Source of the DNA: Cristatella mucedo
Taxonomy: Eukaryota > Bryozoa > Phylactolaemata > Cristatellidae
Reading direction: 5' to 3'
Assembly: GCA_009760855.2 (NCBI GenBank)
Contig: WPIO01000001.1
Location: 18,169,001 to 18,233,000, forward strand
DNA: 64,000 bases
Shown here: piece by piece, positions 24,876 to 36,710 of the stretch
Position numbering within the stretch: the stretch's first letter is position 1
Layout: every line of letters starts with the position of its first letter
Program-made: the position numbers and the translations under genes
Notes under the pieces: model-generated
Told to the model about the DNA's origin: nothing
Databases searched by the model: none
What the model saw: only the letters and a program-made list of their open reading frames with translations

Positions 24876-25930
24876 ATAATAACAATAATAATAAGACATT
24901 TTTAAAGCACTCTAACATAAGTAAATCTCCTTTCTAGGCACGTTGCATATGCTGCAATGGAAGCATGTCCATATAATAGTGGCAGCATGCACAGTGTCGG
25001 CGCGCATAAGCACACACAGAGGATAATTCAGAGGGACCCAGAAAATGCTACGAGGAACAGGCGCATTGTTTTTAAACGTCGTCAAGTCAGGGAGTGAGTT
25101 AAAGGCTTGGGAGCGTACGAGCTAAAGGTACGGTCTCGCAGAGACTAGTTAGAGCAGCGGTTCTCAACCTGTGGGTCGCCACCCCTATGGAGGTCGTTTC
25201 GCAGGGTCGCCTAAGACCATCGGAAAATACGCATTTCCGATGGTCTTAAGAACCGATACTGTTTTTGTGATTAATCACGATGCTTTAATTATGTTCAATT
25301 TGTAACAATGAAAATATATCCTGCATTTCAGATATTCACATTACGATTCATAGTAGCAAATTTCCAATTACGAAGTTGCAACGAAAATAATTTTACGAGT
25401 GGGGGTCGCCACAACTTAAAGAACTGTAATAAAGGGTCGCGACATTAGGAAGGTAGAGAACCACTGGGTTAGAGGCACAGCTAAATGAATTGAGTCGAAC
25501 TAGAGGGGGGCGGGTACGATGTCTAGCCTGATTAAGAATTAGTTCTTATAGGTTGGCAGGAGAAAGAGAATGAACGGACCTAAAAGTGAGTGAAAGCACC
25601 TTGAAGTCGATGCGCTGCTTGACGTGGAGCAGGTACAGGTCGGCGAGAAGTGGTGGTAATGTGGTAACTTCGACGTGTATGACAGGCGAGCTAAGCTATG
25701 AAGCTATGCACCCACTGTAAGCGCCCTTATTGCACAGGCCGGAAGACCTGCGAGTAGTGAGTTATCGAAGTCGAGGCTGGTGGTCACCAATGCATGGATC
25801 AACTTGGATGCGGCGTCCCTGTCTCGATCAGACTCGAATTTTTGCAACGCTATTTTCGCAATGCTATGTAGCTGAAAGTAGGCAGACTTTTACTGCGGAG
25901 TGATGTGGTCGTCTGCAAGGAACAGATTTC
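24876..25930 (-). mobile_element. degenerate family 1 LINE containing a SPIN insertion
   Basis: On the reverse strand it ends at the (ATT)n tail and hairpin near 24,880-24,950. The body matches the 3' third of the LINE at 34.2 kb. The SPIN element at 25,155-25,466 interrupts it, so SPIN arrived later. Confidence 0.75.
25155..25466 (+). mobile_element. SPIN-type non-autonomous hAT transposon
   Basis: The left end is CAGCGGTTCTCAACCTGTGG and the right end GGTAGAGAACCACTG, imperfect terminal inverted repeats. Internal blocks include TAAGACCATCGGAAAATACG, GATTAATCACGATGCTTTAA and GGGGTCGCCACAACTTAAAG. Flanking 8-mers AGTTAGAG (25,147) and GGTTAGAG (25,467) are a target duplication with one change, the length expected for hAT transposases. 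From memory of the family, this is the Space Invader (SPIN) group known for horizontal transfer between animals. No transposase is encoded. Confidence 0.85.
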
Positions 25931-26877
25931 GTGCAGATGCTGCCGGAGCTTTGCTAGCTGAGAGCACACTGTGAAGCTAGACAAGTGGACGCTAGCAGAA
26001 TCAAGTCGCGGTTAATGAGCTCATTAACCGGCAGCAGCAGCGCGGCAGCAGCTCGCGTTTCATTTCCCGCCGCAGCGAATGAGCGCAGCGTTTCCCAGAG
26101 GACACTGCGATGCCAACTCAGCTTGACCGACGGGCAGAACGGGCGAGTATGAAGCGGCGCCGACGCCAATCGAGAATCGGACTGATGAGCATCTCGCACC
26201 CTACGAGCGATGCCAAATCTCTCAAAGACCAGCCCGGCAAACGCGCATCGAGCAGAAAATAGGCATCGACATAGCGGCAGCTACTAGATATAGCACGTCG
26301 CCGTCAGCCGATCGTAGCGTCGCAGACCGGGAGTGCAGCTCGCTTTACTACTACTGCACGGCGGCGGATTCGGGCGGTACATTTCACGCAGGTATCTCGT
26401 AGGCGGAGGCCTTTACTCTCCGCTGGAAGGCAAGTCGCAAGCAGCGCTCGGCAGACTTGCCACCAGGAGCGTCTCCTTCAGAAGCCAGCTAGCCCCCTCC
26501 TCCTCATCGGGAGTGGGCTACGGGCTGTCTAGGGCTGCTAGGCCTAGACAGAGGCGCCTGGAGGCGTGTCTGGCTGCAAAACGTGCGCCTTCTCATTGAC
26601 CTGCACAGGTGCCCCGGCGGCTTTCATCCAGCTTGCTGTGGGCAACGAATACTGCCGGCTACAGCGCGCTCAAATCACAGCTTGAGTCGATAAGTTCGAG
26701 CACCCTATCTCTGGATAATGACGCGGCTGCGGGGAAGGGAGGGGGCGAGATGGACGTACTGTTTTTGCGGCGGGGCTATGAAAGCTTCCGGGGGTGGCAC
26801 GCCTTGGGTGCGGCGCCGCGAGGTAATCGCATTTCTACAGCGGTAACCGTGATTTTTACTAAAAAAAAAAATCCTAG

Positions 26878-27045
26878 CTGATTAAACAGCCTCTTTTTGT
26901 ATAGCGACAGAAGAGCCTTTACGGCTATCACCACCGCTTGCAGTGGCGATAAAGAATCGCCCACCGCAGCAATCGAACCCACGACCTCGCGACCGAGGTC
27001 GTGAAAGCAACCGCCTTACCTAGTGTGCCATCACGGCTCACCATA
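26878..27045 (-). repeat. tRNA-derived SINE, family A
   Basis: The reverse complement carries the TAGGTAAGGCGGTTGC A-box region, a GTGGGTTCGATTGC B-box region, the family body and the AGGCTGTTTAATCAGCTAG tail. Confidence 0.88.
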
Positions 27046-27049
27046 CTAA

Positions 27050-28185
27050 TGTATCTTCAGACAGGCCTAGAGAGCCTGCCCAACGGTACGCTCAGCGAGC
27101 ATGTACGCTCGCTCCAAATTTCGGTGCCAATTTCTTTTAGACAGGTCTAAATACATCGATCGGCATGCAGGGTCCGCAGCGCAGGGCTCTACAAGAAATA
27201 TGTGCAGCAAATTCATTAGGCGTAGGCTCGAGAGCCTTTCCGGGGTCACGGCCTTTCCGGGCGGTGCGCCTTCGGCTTGCATCTTCAAGACGTTTCTCGA
27301 GGGGAGGCGTCGTTCAATTGTTTTTCAGACGGGATTAAATAAGCTCCCGGGCGCTGCACGCCTTCGGGACGCCGCTTCCGCCTTCCAAAATGGACGCTAC
27401 TCCTTTCCGTCTAGGTCAGGTGTAAAGTGACGCGCGGATCTCGCGCCTGCCCGTCGAAGAATGGGCGCGTCCAAGTATTTTTTTCTTTAATTTTTAGAGC
27501 GCGCTAAAGTGCGATCTTGGGACTTCTGTGAGCAGATCCGGCGACTGTTTCTAGAGGAGGCTGCCACTTGTTTTTAGCGAGATTCCGCCCCACCTCATCG
27601 AGAGGCTAAGGGAGCTTTACTGGCAGCGGCGGCGGCGCGCGCCTTCGCCGCCGTGCTTGACGGGAGCCAACGCAAGCATTCCGGCAGCGGAGCCCCTTCG
27701 GTTAGGTCGCTTAGAAGAGGGCACGAGTCGTTCGCGAGCAAGTGGGCTAAGGGATCGCCTACGTATTGGTTTTGAGAATCTACGTCACACCAACCGGCAA
27801 ACAACGTACCGACTGATTTAGGGGTCTTAGCGCTCAGCTGTGTCGCTCCAATTTTGCTCCAGCCGCGGGCGCCCGCAATGCTACCGGATGAGCAATGACC
27901 TTGTAAGAGGCTGCAAAAGTGAAGTGCTCGTAACCGCAGCTTCCTGTTGACCAGCGATTGTTTTCATTGTTTAGGAATGGGCCAAGCAATTCTATCCTAA
28001 TATGTGTTATTACTTCGCATTTTATGGAATAGTTAGAACAAGGAGACTGCCTCTAAAAGACACATGACATCGAAACGGCCAGTCGCTTCGCAGAAATTCT
28101 GTGCATTTGCAAGAAAGCACATCTGCTCTCGGTTTGCTAAGCTACCGTACGAGGAAAATATGTTGCACGGCCTCGAACTTCTGAC
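27050..28185. other. serine dehydratase intron, no gene recognised
   Basis: Open frames here are short and without recognisable motifs. Confidence 0.4.
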
Positions 28186-28189
28186 GACT

Positions 28190-28370
28190 TCGGTGAGCCA
28201 TACTGGCTCACTAGGTAAGGCGGTTGCTTTTTATGACCTCGGTCCTGAGGTCGTGGGTTCGAATCCTGCAGTGGGCGATACTTTATCGCCACTGCAAGCG
28301 GTGGTGATAGCCGCAAAGGCTCTTCTGTCGCTATACAAAAAGAGGCTGTTAAATCAGCTAGCAAAAAAAA
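28190..28370 (+). repeat. tRNA-derived SINE, family A (best copy)
   Basis: GGCTCACTAGGTAAGGCGGT (A box), GTGGGTTCGAATCC (perfect B box), a GGGCGATACTTTATCGCC hairpin and the AGGCTGTTAAATCAGCTAGC tail end in an A run. The two boxes have RNA polymerase III promoter spacing. Confidence 0.92.
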
Positions 28371-28762
28371 GACTTACGGTCAAACCCATTCGTATTCAAA
28401 AAACCTTGTTTAGCCCCTCTCTAAAAAAAAGGTTACCTTGCTAACGGCCTGATTTCGAGCCTGGTTAGCGAACACTACAACGTGTGGCTATTATACACAC
28501 TACAAATGAGCCCGATGGCGGTAACCCGGGTTACCGAATTTCCGCAAGTAGAATCGCAATTAATAATTTAATTTGTGGATAGCTGCTCTAAAAGAATATA
28601 GCGTTTCGAAATCGAAAACGCCGCTGACCTGATTCAAGAGTAGCACAATTAGAGTCATGTCGAAGCAATCTGAAGAACTATGTGCGCAAGAGCTCAATGA
28701 AAGATGCACGCTATGGTTGGCTATAATGACGATATAAAAGATGTTAGCAATTATTCTCTTAA

Positions 28763-29095
28763 CAACGCAATGGAACTGGTGTGCAAGTTCTCGGAAACAT
28801 TTCCGAGAACTTCATTGCCACCCTCTGGCCTCAAGAGATTATGCAGGAGGTCCGGAATCGCGGCGCCGTTGCTCGCCTGGGTAGTATAGCTGATAGTGAG
28901 GACAAAGATCCTGACAATATTGGCGCGCCGTTGGCGGCGGCATCCGATATGGCGCAGACTCGTGGCAGAAAAAAAAGAGCATCAGCGCAGAAGGCTGCTC
29001 GGGGCGTGCAGGTGCGCTCTATGGGGTGCTCGAAGATGGCGCCAGCGGTTGTCCCAAATCGGCCATCAATCTTGAGCTATTTCTCGAAGAAATAG
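28763..29095 (+). CDS. unrecognised open frame, possible exon
   Basis: This open frame of about 105 codons ends with a basic stretch (RGRKKRASAQKAARG) and the C-terminal sequence NRPSILSYFSKK before a TAG. The last residues resemble a degenerate PCNA-interacting box, with Arg where Gln is usual. There is no ATG near the beginning, no clear splice site, and an inverted repeat overlaps it, so it may equally be a transposon relic. I assign no function. Confidence 0.2.
   Translation, partial: QRNGTGVQVLGNISENFIATLWPQEIMQEVRNRGAVARLGSIADSEDKDPDNIGAPLAAASDMAQTRGRKKRASAQKAARGVQVRSMGCSKMAPAVVPNRPSILSYFSKK
28785..28812. repeat. short perfect inverted repeat
   Basis: 13-base arms AAGTTCTCGGAAA / TTTCCGAGAACTT around a 2-base loop. 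Confidence 0.9.
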
Positions 29096-29517
29096 GCTCA
29101 ATTTTCGTGATTGAGCCCTGGATCCGGTCAGCCGCTTCGCACTTGCGAAATACAAATCATCGATTTCGAAATCACCGTCTTTCTGCTGACGAATAGAACT
29201 CGACGAGCCCGACAGTTTTAGCCTCTTTGCATACAATTTGGACCACTATTCGGGTAGTTATCGAAGTCAGCGCGCATCCGGGTTACAACGGTCACCCGGG
29301 CTACCACCGTCAGGTTCAAATGGCGAACTGTACGATGCTCTGCTCGAACCAGTAATGACGTTGGCGCGGTTTCTGAAGCATCGGTGCGCGTAAATGCACG
29401 CTGTGTTCCTACTTCACTAGAAACAGAAATAAGTCATCTTGGTAGCAAAGCTGACCATTCTTACGAGAGAATAGATGGGCATCGTGGGCGCAACTTCTGT
29501 GAGAGGTACCTGCATTT

Positions 29518-29571
29518 CTACGACGATGTACGACGATTCCTTTGCAAAGGAATCGTCGTACATCGTCGTAG
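29518..29571. repeat. 54-bp perfect palindrome
   Basis: Two 27-base arms, CTACGACGATGTACGACGAT and seven more bases, meet with no spacer at 29,544/29,545. A further partial copy (CGACGATTCCTTTGC) lies 20 bases downstream at 29,592. Confidence 0.97.
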
Positions 29572-29619
29572 TATCACGAAAATTGAGCCAATCGACGATT
29601 CCTTTGCCGTTGGGCGGTG

Positions 29620-30510
29620 CTACGTTTAACTAACTCAAATCTACAGACGAGCAGCGTAATCCAACTCCTGTCTGGCTGACAGCAGGTTTTAGATTTCGGT
29701 TGACTTCCTTAAAATAAATGACCATAAAACCGAACCCCATCTCACAGGTAGCCTCAAACGTATGCCTGGAGTCATCTCTGGTCCGAAAGTCTTAACTGGA
29801 GGTGCCGTAGGGAGACGTTCGTCGGGTGTCAGCAGCAATGGTTATCCTCAATGACCGCAGCCTGAGGTTTTAAGGGTTTGAAGGTGAAGTTTTTAAATCA
29901 CCTCTGAACCATGTCGTTGACTAAAGGCTACTTAGCCGGTACTATAGCTCCACGGCCTGCCTAGTTGATAAGCGGAAATAGCCAAAAACAGTTTCCTACC
30001 GATCGACAATGACCCTGACCTACAATGTCGGTAGCGTATTGACTCCGTCACGCCAACCTAAACTGTTACATTGGTTGTAGCCTCTACCTAGACACAGGAC
30101 CTCTCTGAAAAATTGAATACGAGTCCCTTTAAAAATCAGCTACCCTTTAATTTTCTTAATCCAAAACAACTCCGACGATCGGCGACAGCTCGGACACGTA
30201 CATCTCATTTGAGACAGATTTACTTGTAAATCAAAATGCACAAGCGGCGGCAGCTACTTTTTGAGGCCCACTGCAGTTTTGGATTGACTCCTTCACTTCC
30301 AGCTGAGCACAGCTCTTGAAAAGTGAACTAATACAGCTTAGCAGATTTCCCAGCCTCGTTTAATTAACAGCAGAAGTGCGAGCACCTTACCACTGGACCA
30401 CAGTCCCGCTTTTCTACTTACCCACTGGAAAGAGATGAAGCCACGGCCTGCAAGTAAACCGAGCCTTTACTTGCTAAAGGGTATACAGCTAGTCATAAGG
30501 TAACGGCTAG
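29620..30510. other. serine dehydratase intron, nothing recognised
   Basis: No long open frame, recognised element or repeat was seen. Confidence 0.5.
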
Positions 30511-30515
30511 GTTTA

Positions 30516-30516
30516 G

Positions 30517-30555
<39 letters not shown>
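30516..30555. repeat. (CT)n microsatellite
   Basis: About 40 bases of CT with one interruption. Confidence 0.97.
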
Positions 30556-31177
30556 GGCATCACCCAATTTCTGAATTGTATCCGTATGTTTTCAGAATAG
30601 TCTACCGTCAGTGACAGCACGTGAGATTAGCAGCTATTAGGATGACAGTCACACGGCCTAAGATGTCTCACCAACGACCGTAGATAAATAAGCTTCCATC
30701 GAACCGCTTCCCAGAGTAACATGCAAAGGTTCTCAGATTGTAGTGACCGGCAAATATTCCGTCAAAGTAGCCTAATGGGTGACGGGCGATGGAGTGTGAA
30801 GTAACCACTTCAAAGTGAAGAATACAATCTGCGATTACCTTCTCCTACCGGGCTACAGGGCAGTGAGCACAGTGAGTACTGTTATTGTCTGGCTATTAAA
30901 ATAGCGACAGAACGCAGATTTTTGATACTGAGATAATTGCTCGGCTGAAAGTGGCCAAGAGAACCCTATCTTTGAGTGCAGAGCTGTTCATGACCTGCGA
31001 ATCTATACAGTGCTTTGCCGCTAGGAATATTCGTGCAGCTCCCCACATCACTCGAACGCACTAATGAATTGCAGCCGGGTGGCAGCTTTATGGGTAGGAG
31101 GTAGGAATGCAGGACGCTGAAAGAGCACCAAAGATTTTGCACTTGATCGACTAGTACTAGCAAAAATGACTAGCTGC

Positions 31178-31320
31178 CGCCACGGCTTAGCCCAGGGTTA
31201 AGGTGCTTGCCTACAACGAACAAGGTCGTGGGCTTGAGCCTTGCGGCATATGTAAAGTGCTTAGACGGAGGGTAAGTTCCCTTGGAACGCCGTACAAATC
31301 AAGTTACATATTTTTCATAG
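31178..31320 (+). repeat. tRNA-derived SINE, family B
   Basis: CACGGCTTAGCCCAGGGTTA (A-box part), GTGGGCTTGAGCC (B box) and an AAGTGCTTAGACGGAGGGTA tail related to the LINE hairpin. Confidence 0.82.
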
Positions 31321-31324
31321 TAAC

Positions 31325-32225
31325 CGAAAAAATGTTGCTCCCGTCCCCGATAGATGTGAATTTCCAATCGTAAGGTCCGATGTCAGGTATAGTAAAAATG
31401 GAATGGAATCAGGGATAGTTTATCAAGTTATCTGTACATACTCCATTAGCTAATACTTTCTTTGAAAAAACTACCCCCCTTTTTAAGCACAGCCACTAGG
31501 ATGTGCACCGGCGCAGTCAACATCGTCCACTCGGTAGGAACTCGATTTATATCTGCTAGCCACTAGGACAGTTCCCATCGTTTAACTGCAGGCACGCGTT
31601 TTAGTGCAGGTGCTCGTTTAATAGTGCACCTCCTCTCTTTAGTCAACTTGGCCAAACTCGAAGCCGACTACCAGGGCATGCCAATCTTGTAGCGCAATAT
31701 ACATGCAACTGTCGCCGAGCTACGTCAGCTAGCATTGCTTGCTGCTTTGCCGGTTCCTGTCTCATTAGCGCATTAAATCAAGCCCCGGTCAGAAAACGCC
31801 TTTGGCTAACGGACTATCTAATTATTCAAAGAGATTATACAGCAAGAAAACGTGACTTTTTTAAACTGCACTGCTTTCGTAAAATATAAGGACTCCGAAA
31901 CCTTGAGCGCGTGAGCTTATAGATCGCTGTCGCTCTTAGGAAGTGCGCAATGCCCAATAGTCAGATATTTGTCGGGCTAGGAACACACGCGATAGCATCA
32001 GCCGTAAATTAAGCTCCTGGTGCAAATTTCACTTGCTAGAAAACTGCTCTAGCGTAGGCTAAACCACTGGTCTTGTCTGGCAGTCAAATTGGCAATGCCG
32101 CTGTATAGACAGCAACAGAAGCAAAGGGTGGCGACTGGAAGCTACACTGGGAGTGATGAGAAGCAGTAAAAGACTGTCGAATTGTCATTGAACAGCGGCA
32201 CAACAACAGCAGCAGCAGCGGCGGG
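31325..32225. other. serine dehydratase intron, nothing recognised
   Basis: Short frames only. No repeat family could be named. Confidence 0.5.
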
Positions 32226-32230
32226 CTCAC

Positions 32231-32346
32231 CATATGTCCGGGTGATCGTACGGATGTACGAAGGCGCATCCGGGCTTCTGGGCAAGTGCCACCGCTCGCC
32301 TATTGGCGTCTTCCCAGAGACGCCCGCAGACTTCTACGTCGGCGCC
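32231..32346 (-). CDS. SDS: L-serine dehydratase, exon 3
   Basis: On the reverse strand CATTTAG| is followed by codons for GADVEVCGRLWEDANRRAVA and then GCAFVHPYDHPDIW, ending TG|GTGAGC inside the Trp codon. This is the family's short segment linking the small PLP domain to the next exon, with the conserved His-Pro-(Phe/Tyr)-Asp motif. Phases fit exons 2 (phase 0) and 4 exactly. It lies about 6 kb from exon 2 and 7.4 kb from exon 4. Confidence 0.93.
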
Positions 32347-32349
32347 CTA

Positions 32350-33910
32350 AATGTGCAGCATGCCGAGTTCGCAGGCGGCACCGGAGGCAAACAACGAAAC
32401 CGGTTCGAGTAGACACAGGAATACAAATAGATAGCTCGCATTAGATTGAAAGCAATTCTGGTATCGCAACTATGCTGTGAATCTACGTAGGCCTTGTTGC
32501 TAGTGAGCAGTCTTGGGTGTTGGGCTGGTCGAAGTGCTGGGCGAAGTTGACTGAAAACAATTCGTTAACTGTTACGCACTATCCTTGCTATAGCACACGC
32601 CGCTCTCATGTGCAAGACTTCTTTTCAGAATAGAATGAATTACACGTATATATTATTCCTGACACTTCATTTAGTTGGCAAAACCTTTGTATAAAATGCA
32701 ATAGATGCTTTTAACGACAATAGCACTAATAAAAAATAACAATAATGCATTGTTTAGCATCCTAAAAAAAAAGTATCTCCATAGGCACTCCGCATAGGCT
32801 GAAAAGGAAGCAGATCGACTGATTAGTGACAATAACAAGCAGAATTGTACCACCCATAAGCATATAAAAACGAATTCTACGGGTAAGCAAATTGTGAGCA
32901 ACATGTGGGTTTTTTGCTTCGCTATCAAGGTCGCGATGCCACAGATGTCAAAATGGCCACCGGTAGAGAGGTCTAAGCTTTGGGTGCTTGGAAACCGAAG
33001 GCAGAGGGCTAATACTGAAGAGGCAGCTTAGCGAGGTACAGGGGGGGGGGGGCTGTGGCAAGCCTAGTTTTAGGAGTAACGTGAAACGGGAGAAATGGAG
33101 AAATTAAGACTCAAGCCTCCAATCTTGGAGGTTGTGGGTTGTGAGAAAAGTACCTCACCTGTCATTGCTAAGTGAAGATATATTCCATAGCTAGTGAAGC
33201 GCGATAGGTCATCTCACAATTTCTTATTGTGGACATTTTCCTACTAAGAGTTTACCGCTTTAGTTACCACAAGCATTGGAACGTCATGACGTACACAATT
33301 AAGATGCTTCAATTGCTGAGTTTGGTAGCAGCCAGGACCTTCTGCTCTCTGGCAGTGCAAAATAAGTCAGGTGCATTACCTCAAAGGTTAATTTTTCACA
33401 CACAGGTAGGAACACGAAAACGCATGTTCGCTACAGCGATTCCTTACTGCCGAATTGCTTTATGTAGGTGCGGCAGGTAACGTAGCGTGCGTAGGTAACG
33501 AAGACAAAAGCAACTAGAAATGCTTGCTGCAATTTGAGCTGATATCTTCTGCATATGTTCGGAGCACTGCTGGTCTATTGATAAAAAAATATGAGCATTC
33601 ACTTGTCAGAAAAAGCTAGATCGCATGCATTCACATAAATCTCTTAGCCTTTGACCGTGTCTCCTCACCCACTGACAATGTTTGTGCAAAACAGGCAGTC
33701 TTTAAATATACTCTTCTAAGAGGCTACGGAAAGAATATCGCTGGGAAGCTCTTTGTCAGAACAGCATGTCTTTGCACTATTCGTATCGTTACAGAACAAG
33801 ACCTAGCAAACAGGGTAAAAAAACAACTTGTTATATGGTTTTGCATCTTTGATGCAAGCTGTAGCCCCAAAGTATGAATCAAAAGCATATGAATACACAG
33901 AACATTTTAA
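32350..33910. other. serine dehydratase intron, LINE tail near 32,690-32,850
   Basis: The segment around 32,720-32,830 on the reverse strand has the LINE tail pattern (AATAACAATAATGC, AGGCACTCCGCATAGGCTG) in decayed form. A G-run lies at 33,040. Nothing else is recognised. Confidence 0.4.
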
Positions 33911-33911
33911 G

Positions 33912-34038
33912 ATATCCATCATTAGTTATAAGAAAAAGTTCTTTTAGTGGAATGCACTACACACAAGTTTACAAAGAGATCTATCATTAGCTATAAGAAA
34001 AAGTTCTTTCAGTGGAATGCAGTACACAAAAGTTTACA
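33912..34038. repeat. 63-bp tandem duplication
   Basis: Two adjacent units share CATTAG(T/C)TATAAGAAAAAGTT and TTCTTTYAGTGGAATGCA with few differences. Confidence 0.9.
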
Positions 34039-34194
34039 GATCACCTTAGAGCACTGCATTGCAGCAGGTGGTACTCGCACGTGTTCACCTTGGTCCTGGT
34101 AGATTCTCTGCAGAGCTTTTATGTCTCACGTAATAATAATAATTTATATAATCGTATAATTAACAGTTTGACAGCACCCTAAGAGAACGAAATC

Positions 34195-36710
34195 CCTATT
34201 ATAATAATATTAATAATAATGCATTTTTATAGTGCCCTCAAAGAGCTCAATTTCTTTTGAGGCATATTACATTTGCTGCAAAAAAAGCACGATCGAATGC
34301 TTAGTGGTAGCATGCTCAATGACAACACGCATAACATGGTTAGGGGTGACGTGCACAGAGTAAGCAAGCACATATAGTTAGTGTCAGCATGCGCAGTGTC
34401 AGCATCCATAAACACACAAAAGATGAATCACGTGGACTCACTGAATGCTGTTATAAATAGATGCGTTTCTAGTTTCTTTTTAAATGTGGTCAAGTCAGGG
34501 GATGTCGTGACGCAAGTCGAAAGCGATTTCCAGGTTTTGGAGCATACGAACTAAAGGCACGGTCTCCAAAAGATTTGAGGTTTGCAAGAGGTACAGGTAA
34601 ACGATTAGATTCCGAAAAGCAAGTTATACTATGCTTAGCCTGATGGGGAGTAGATCTGATAGGTAGGCCGGAGCAAAAGAATGAAGGGACCTCAAAGTGA
34701 GAGAAAGAACCTGAAGCCGATGCATTGCTTGACTGGTAGCCAGTGTAGGTCGGCGAGAAGTACTGCGATGTGGCAACTTTGATGCTCACGACTGACAAGC
34801 CTAGATGCAGAGTTTTGCACCAGCTGTAAGTGCCTGATTGCACAGGCCGGTAGATCAGCAAACAGTGAGTTACAGAAGTGAGGCAGGATGTCATAAATAC
34901 ATTTACCACTTTAATAGTGGTATCCCTATCTAAACAAGCCCGAAGTTTAGCAATGTTATGTAGCTAAAAGTACGCAGACTTGACTGTGGAGCTGATGTGG
35001 TCGTCTAATGAAAGGTCAATTTGGAACATGACATCCAAATTTTGTGCAGATTCATTAAGAGATGTACTGGCAGAGCCCTATTGCGAGCGTTAACCTTTCC
35101 AATTTCTGAATCAAACTTGGTTTGCCCATAACTAGTAAGTTGGTTTTATCATCATTCAATTTGAGAAAGTTTACTGCCAATCAAGTGCGGATGTCACCAA
35201 TATTTTCAGCAAGGGAGTTGAGAGAATTCGATGCGCTGGAGGGCTGGGTGGGGGTCGAAGCAAAGGTACCATTGAGTATCATCTGCATAGAAGTGTAAGC
35301 CTAGATTGTGCTTGGCAATCACATCGGCTAGAGAAAGAATATAAACTGGGAAGAGAATGGGACAAAGCACAGAGCCCTGAGGTACCCCATATTTCAGAGG
35401 TACCTCGGATGATCTTTGTCCATTCACGTCAATACTCTGGAGTCTCCCACTGAGATAGGACCTGAACCATTGCACAGCAGTGCCAGTGATGCCCAGGCGA
35501 GATGAAGCTCTAGAAGAACTTTGTGATCGATAGTATCAAAAGCTGCCGAAAGATCGAGCAAAACAAGCAGAGACACCCTACCAATGCCTGCATTCCTAAG
35601 TAGGTCGTTGTACACCCTAAGCAATGCTGACTCGGTAGAGTGATTAGCTCTAAAGCCAGACTGAAATTTACTAGCAAGGTTCGAAGTTTCAATATATGAG
35701 TTCAGCTGGTCCGCCACGACCCGTTCCAGTGTCTTTGATAGGAATGGTAGAAGAGAGACTGGGCGGTAGTTGCTCAAGTTCTCTTGGTTTAGTGTTGCTT
35801 TCTTGAGCAGGTGCCTGACTGCAGCCTTTTTGAGTGGTGCTGGGACGTGACCTGAGGCTAATGACATATTTATGATGGTAGTTATGCATGGCATCAGCAG
35901 ATCTATGCATTGTGGAAGCAGGACAGTAGGAATAGAGTCTGGAGGACTAGTTGTCTTCTTTGATTGGGATATGAACTTCAGGACGAGGTCACAAGTGGCC
36001 TCCTTGAATGTAGACATTGAGGTGCTGCATGGATTAGAGGGACAGGATTCCAGGGGGCATGCTGCCACCCTTGGGATGGACTCCGTGATCTATATTCTTG
36101 GCAAAGAAGCTAGTGAAGCGACAAGCTAGATCATAAAAAGTATCACTACGTAAGGAGCTAACCTGGGAAGGGGTTAAGGAGATGGTTGACGGTAGACATC
36201 AACATTTTTTGATTGTGCATGTGTAATTCAACAATATTTTTGTAGAAACTGAACTTGGCTATCGTTGTGATTGACTGATATTATCTACAGTAGCCTCGTA
36301 TGCTTGACTATGGACAGTCCATCCTGATCTTTTACAGGCTTTCTCAAGCTTGCGTTTAGCAGACATAGCTAGTTTAATGTCTGCGGTAAACCATAGGTAG
36401 TCTAGGCGAGGGCGCACATTTCGTTGTCAGAAATGCAAATTCGTCGAGCATGTCAGCTAGTGTCATGTTGCAGCATTCTACCAATGATGATACGTACTAA
36501 GGGGGACTGAGCAGCAGAGGCAAAACAGATATTCTTGCACGGACAGCATCGCTGCTAAGGGTTTTGAGGTTTTGCAATTCACATGTGATTTTAGGTGAGA
36601 AGAAGGAGGGTACACATTGTAGACTGAAAGAGATCTGCATGTGGTCAGATGAGCAGAATTTGGTAATAATTGGAGATGATAGCGTGCAGTTGTCGGAGAA
36701 AATGTGGTCG
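34195..36710 (-). mobile_element. family 1 LINE, longest copy (RT domain)
   Basis: The reverse strand from 36,068 encodes RT motifs in order: NYRPVSLLPFLSKTLERVVA, FRANHSTESALLR, LVLLDLSAAFDTIDHKVLLE, then in another frame VPQGSVLCPIL and HFYADDTQWYL (35,475-35,206), the C-terminal part (34,909-34,490) and the 3' hairpin with (AAT)n at 34,195-34,215. The motif series is that of CR1/L2-like non-LTR retrotransposons. Stops and frameshifts show it is dead. 36,100-36,710 is probably its linker or endonuclease end, too decayed to read. Confidence 0.92.
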
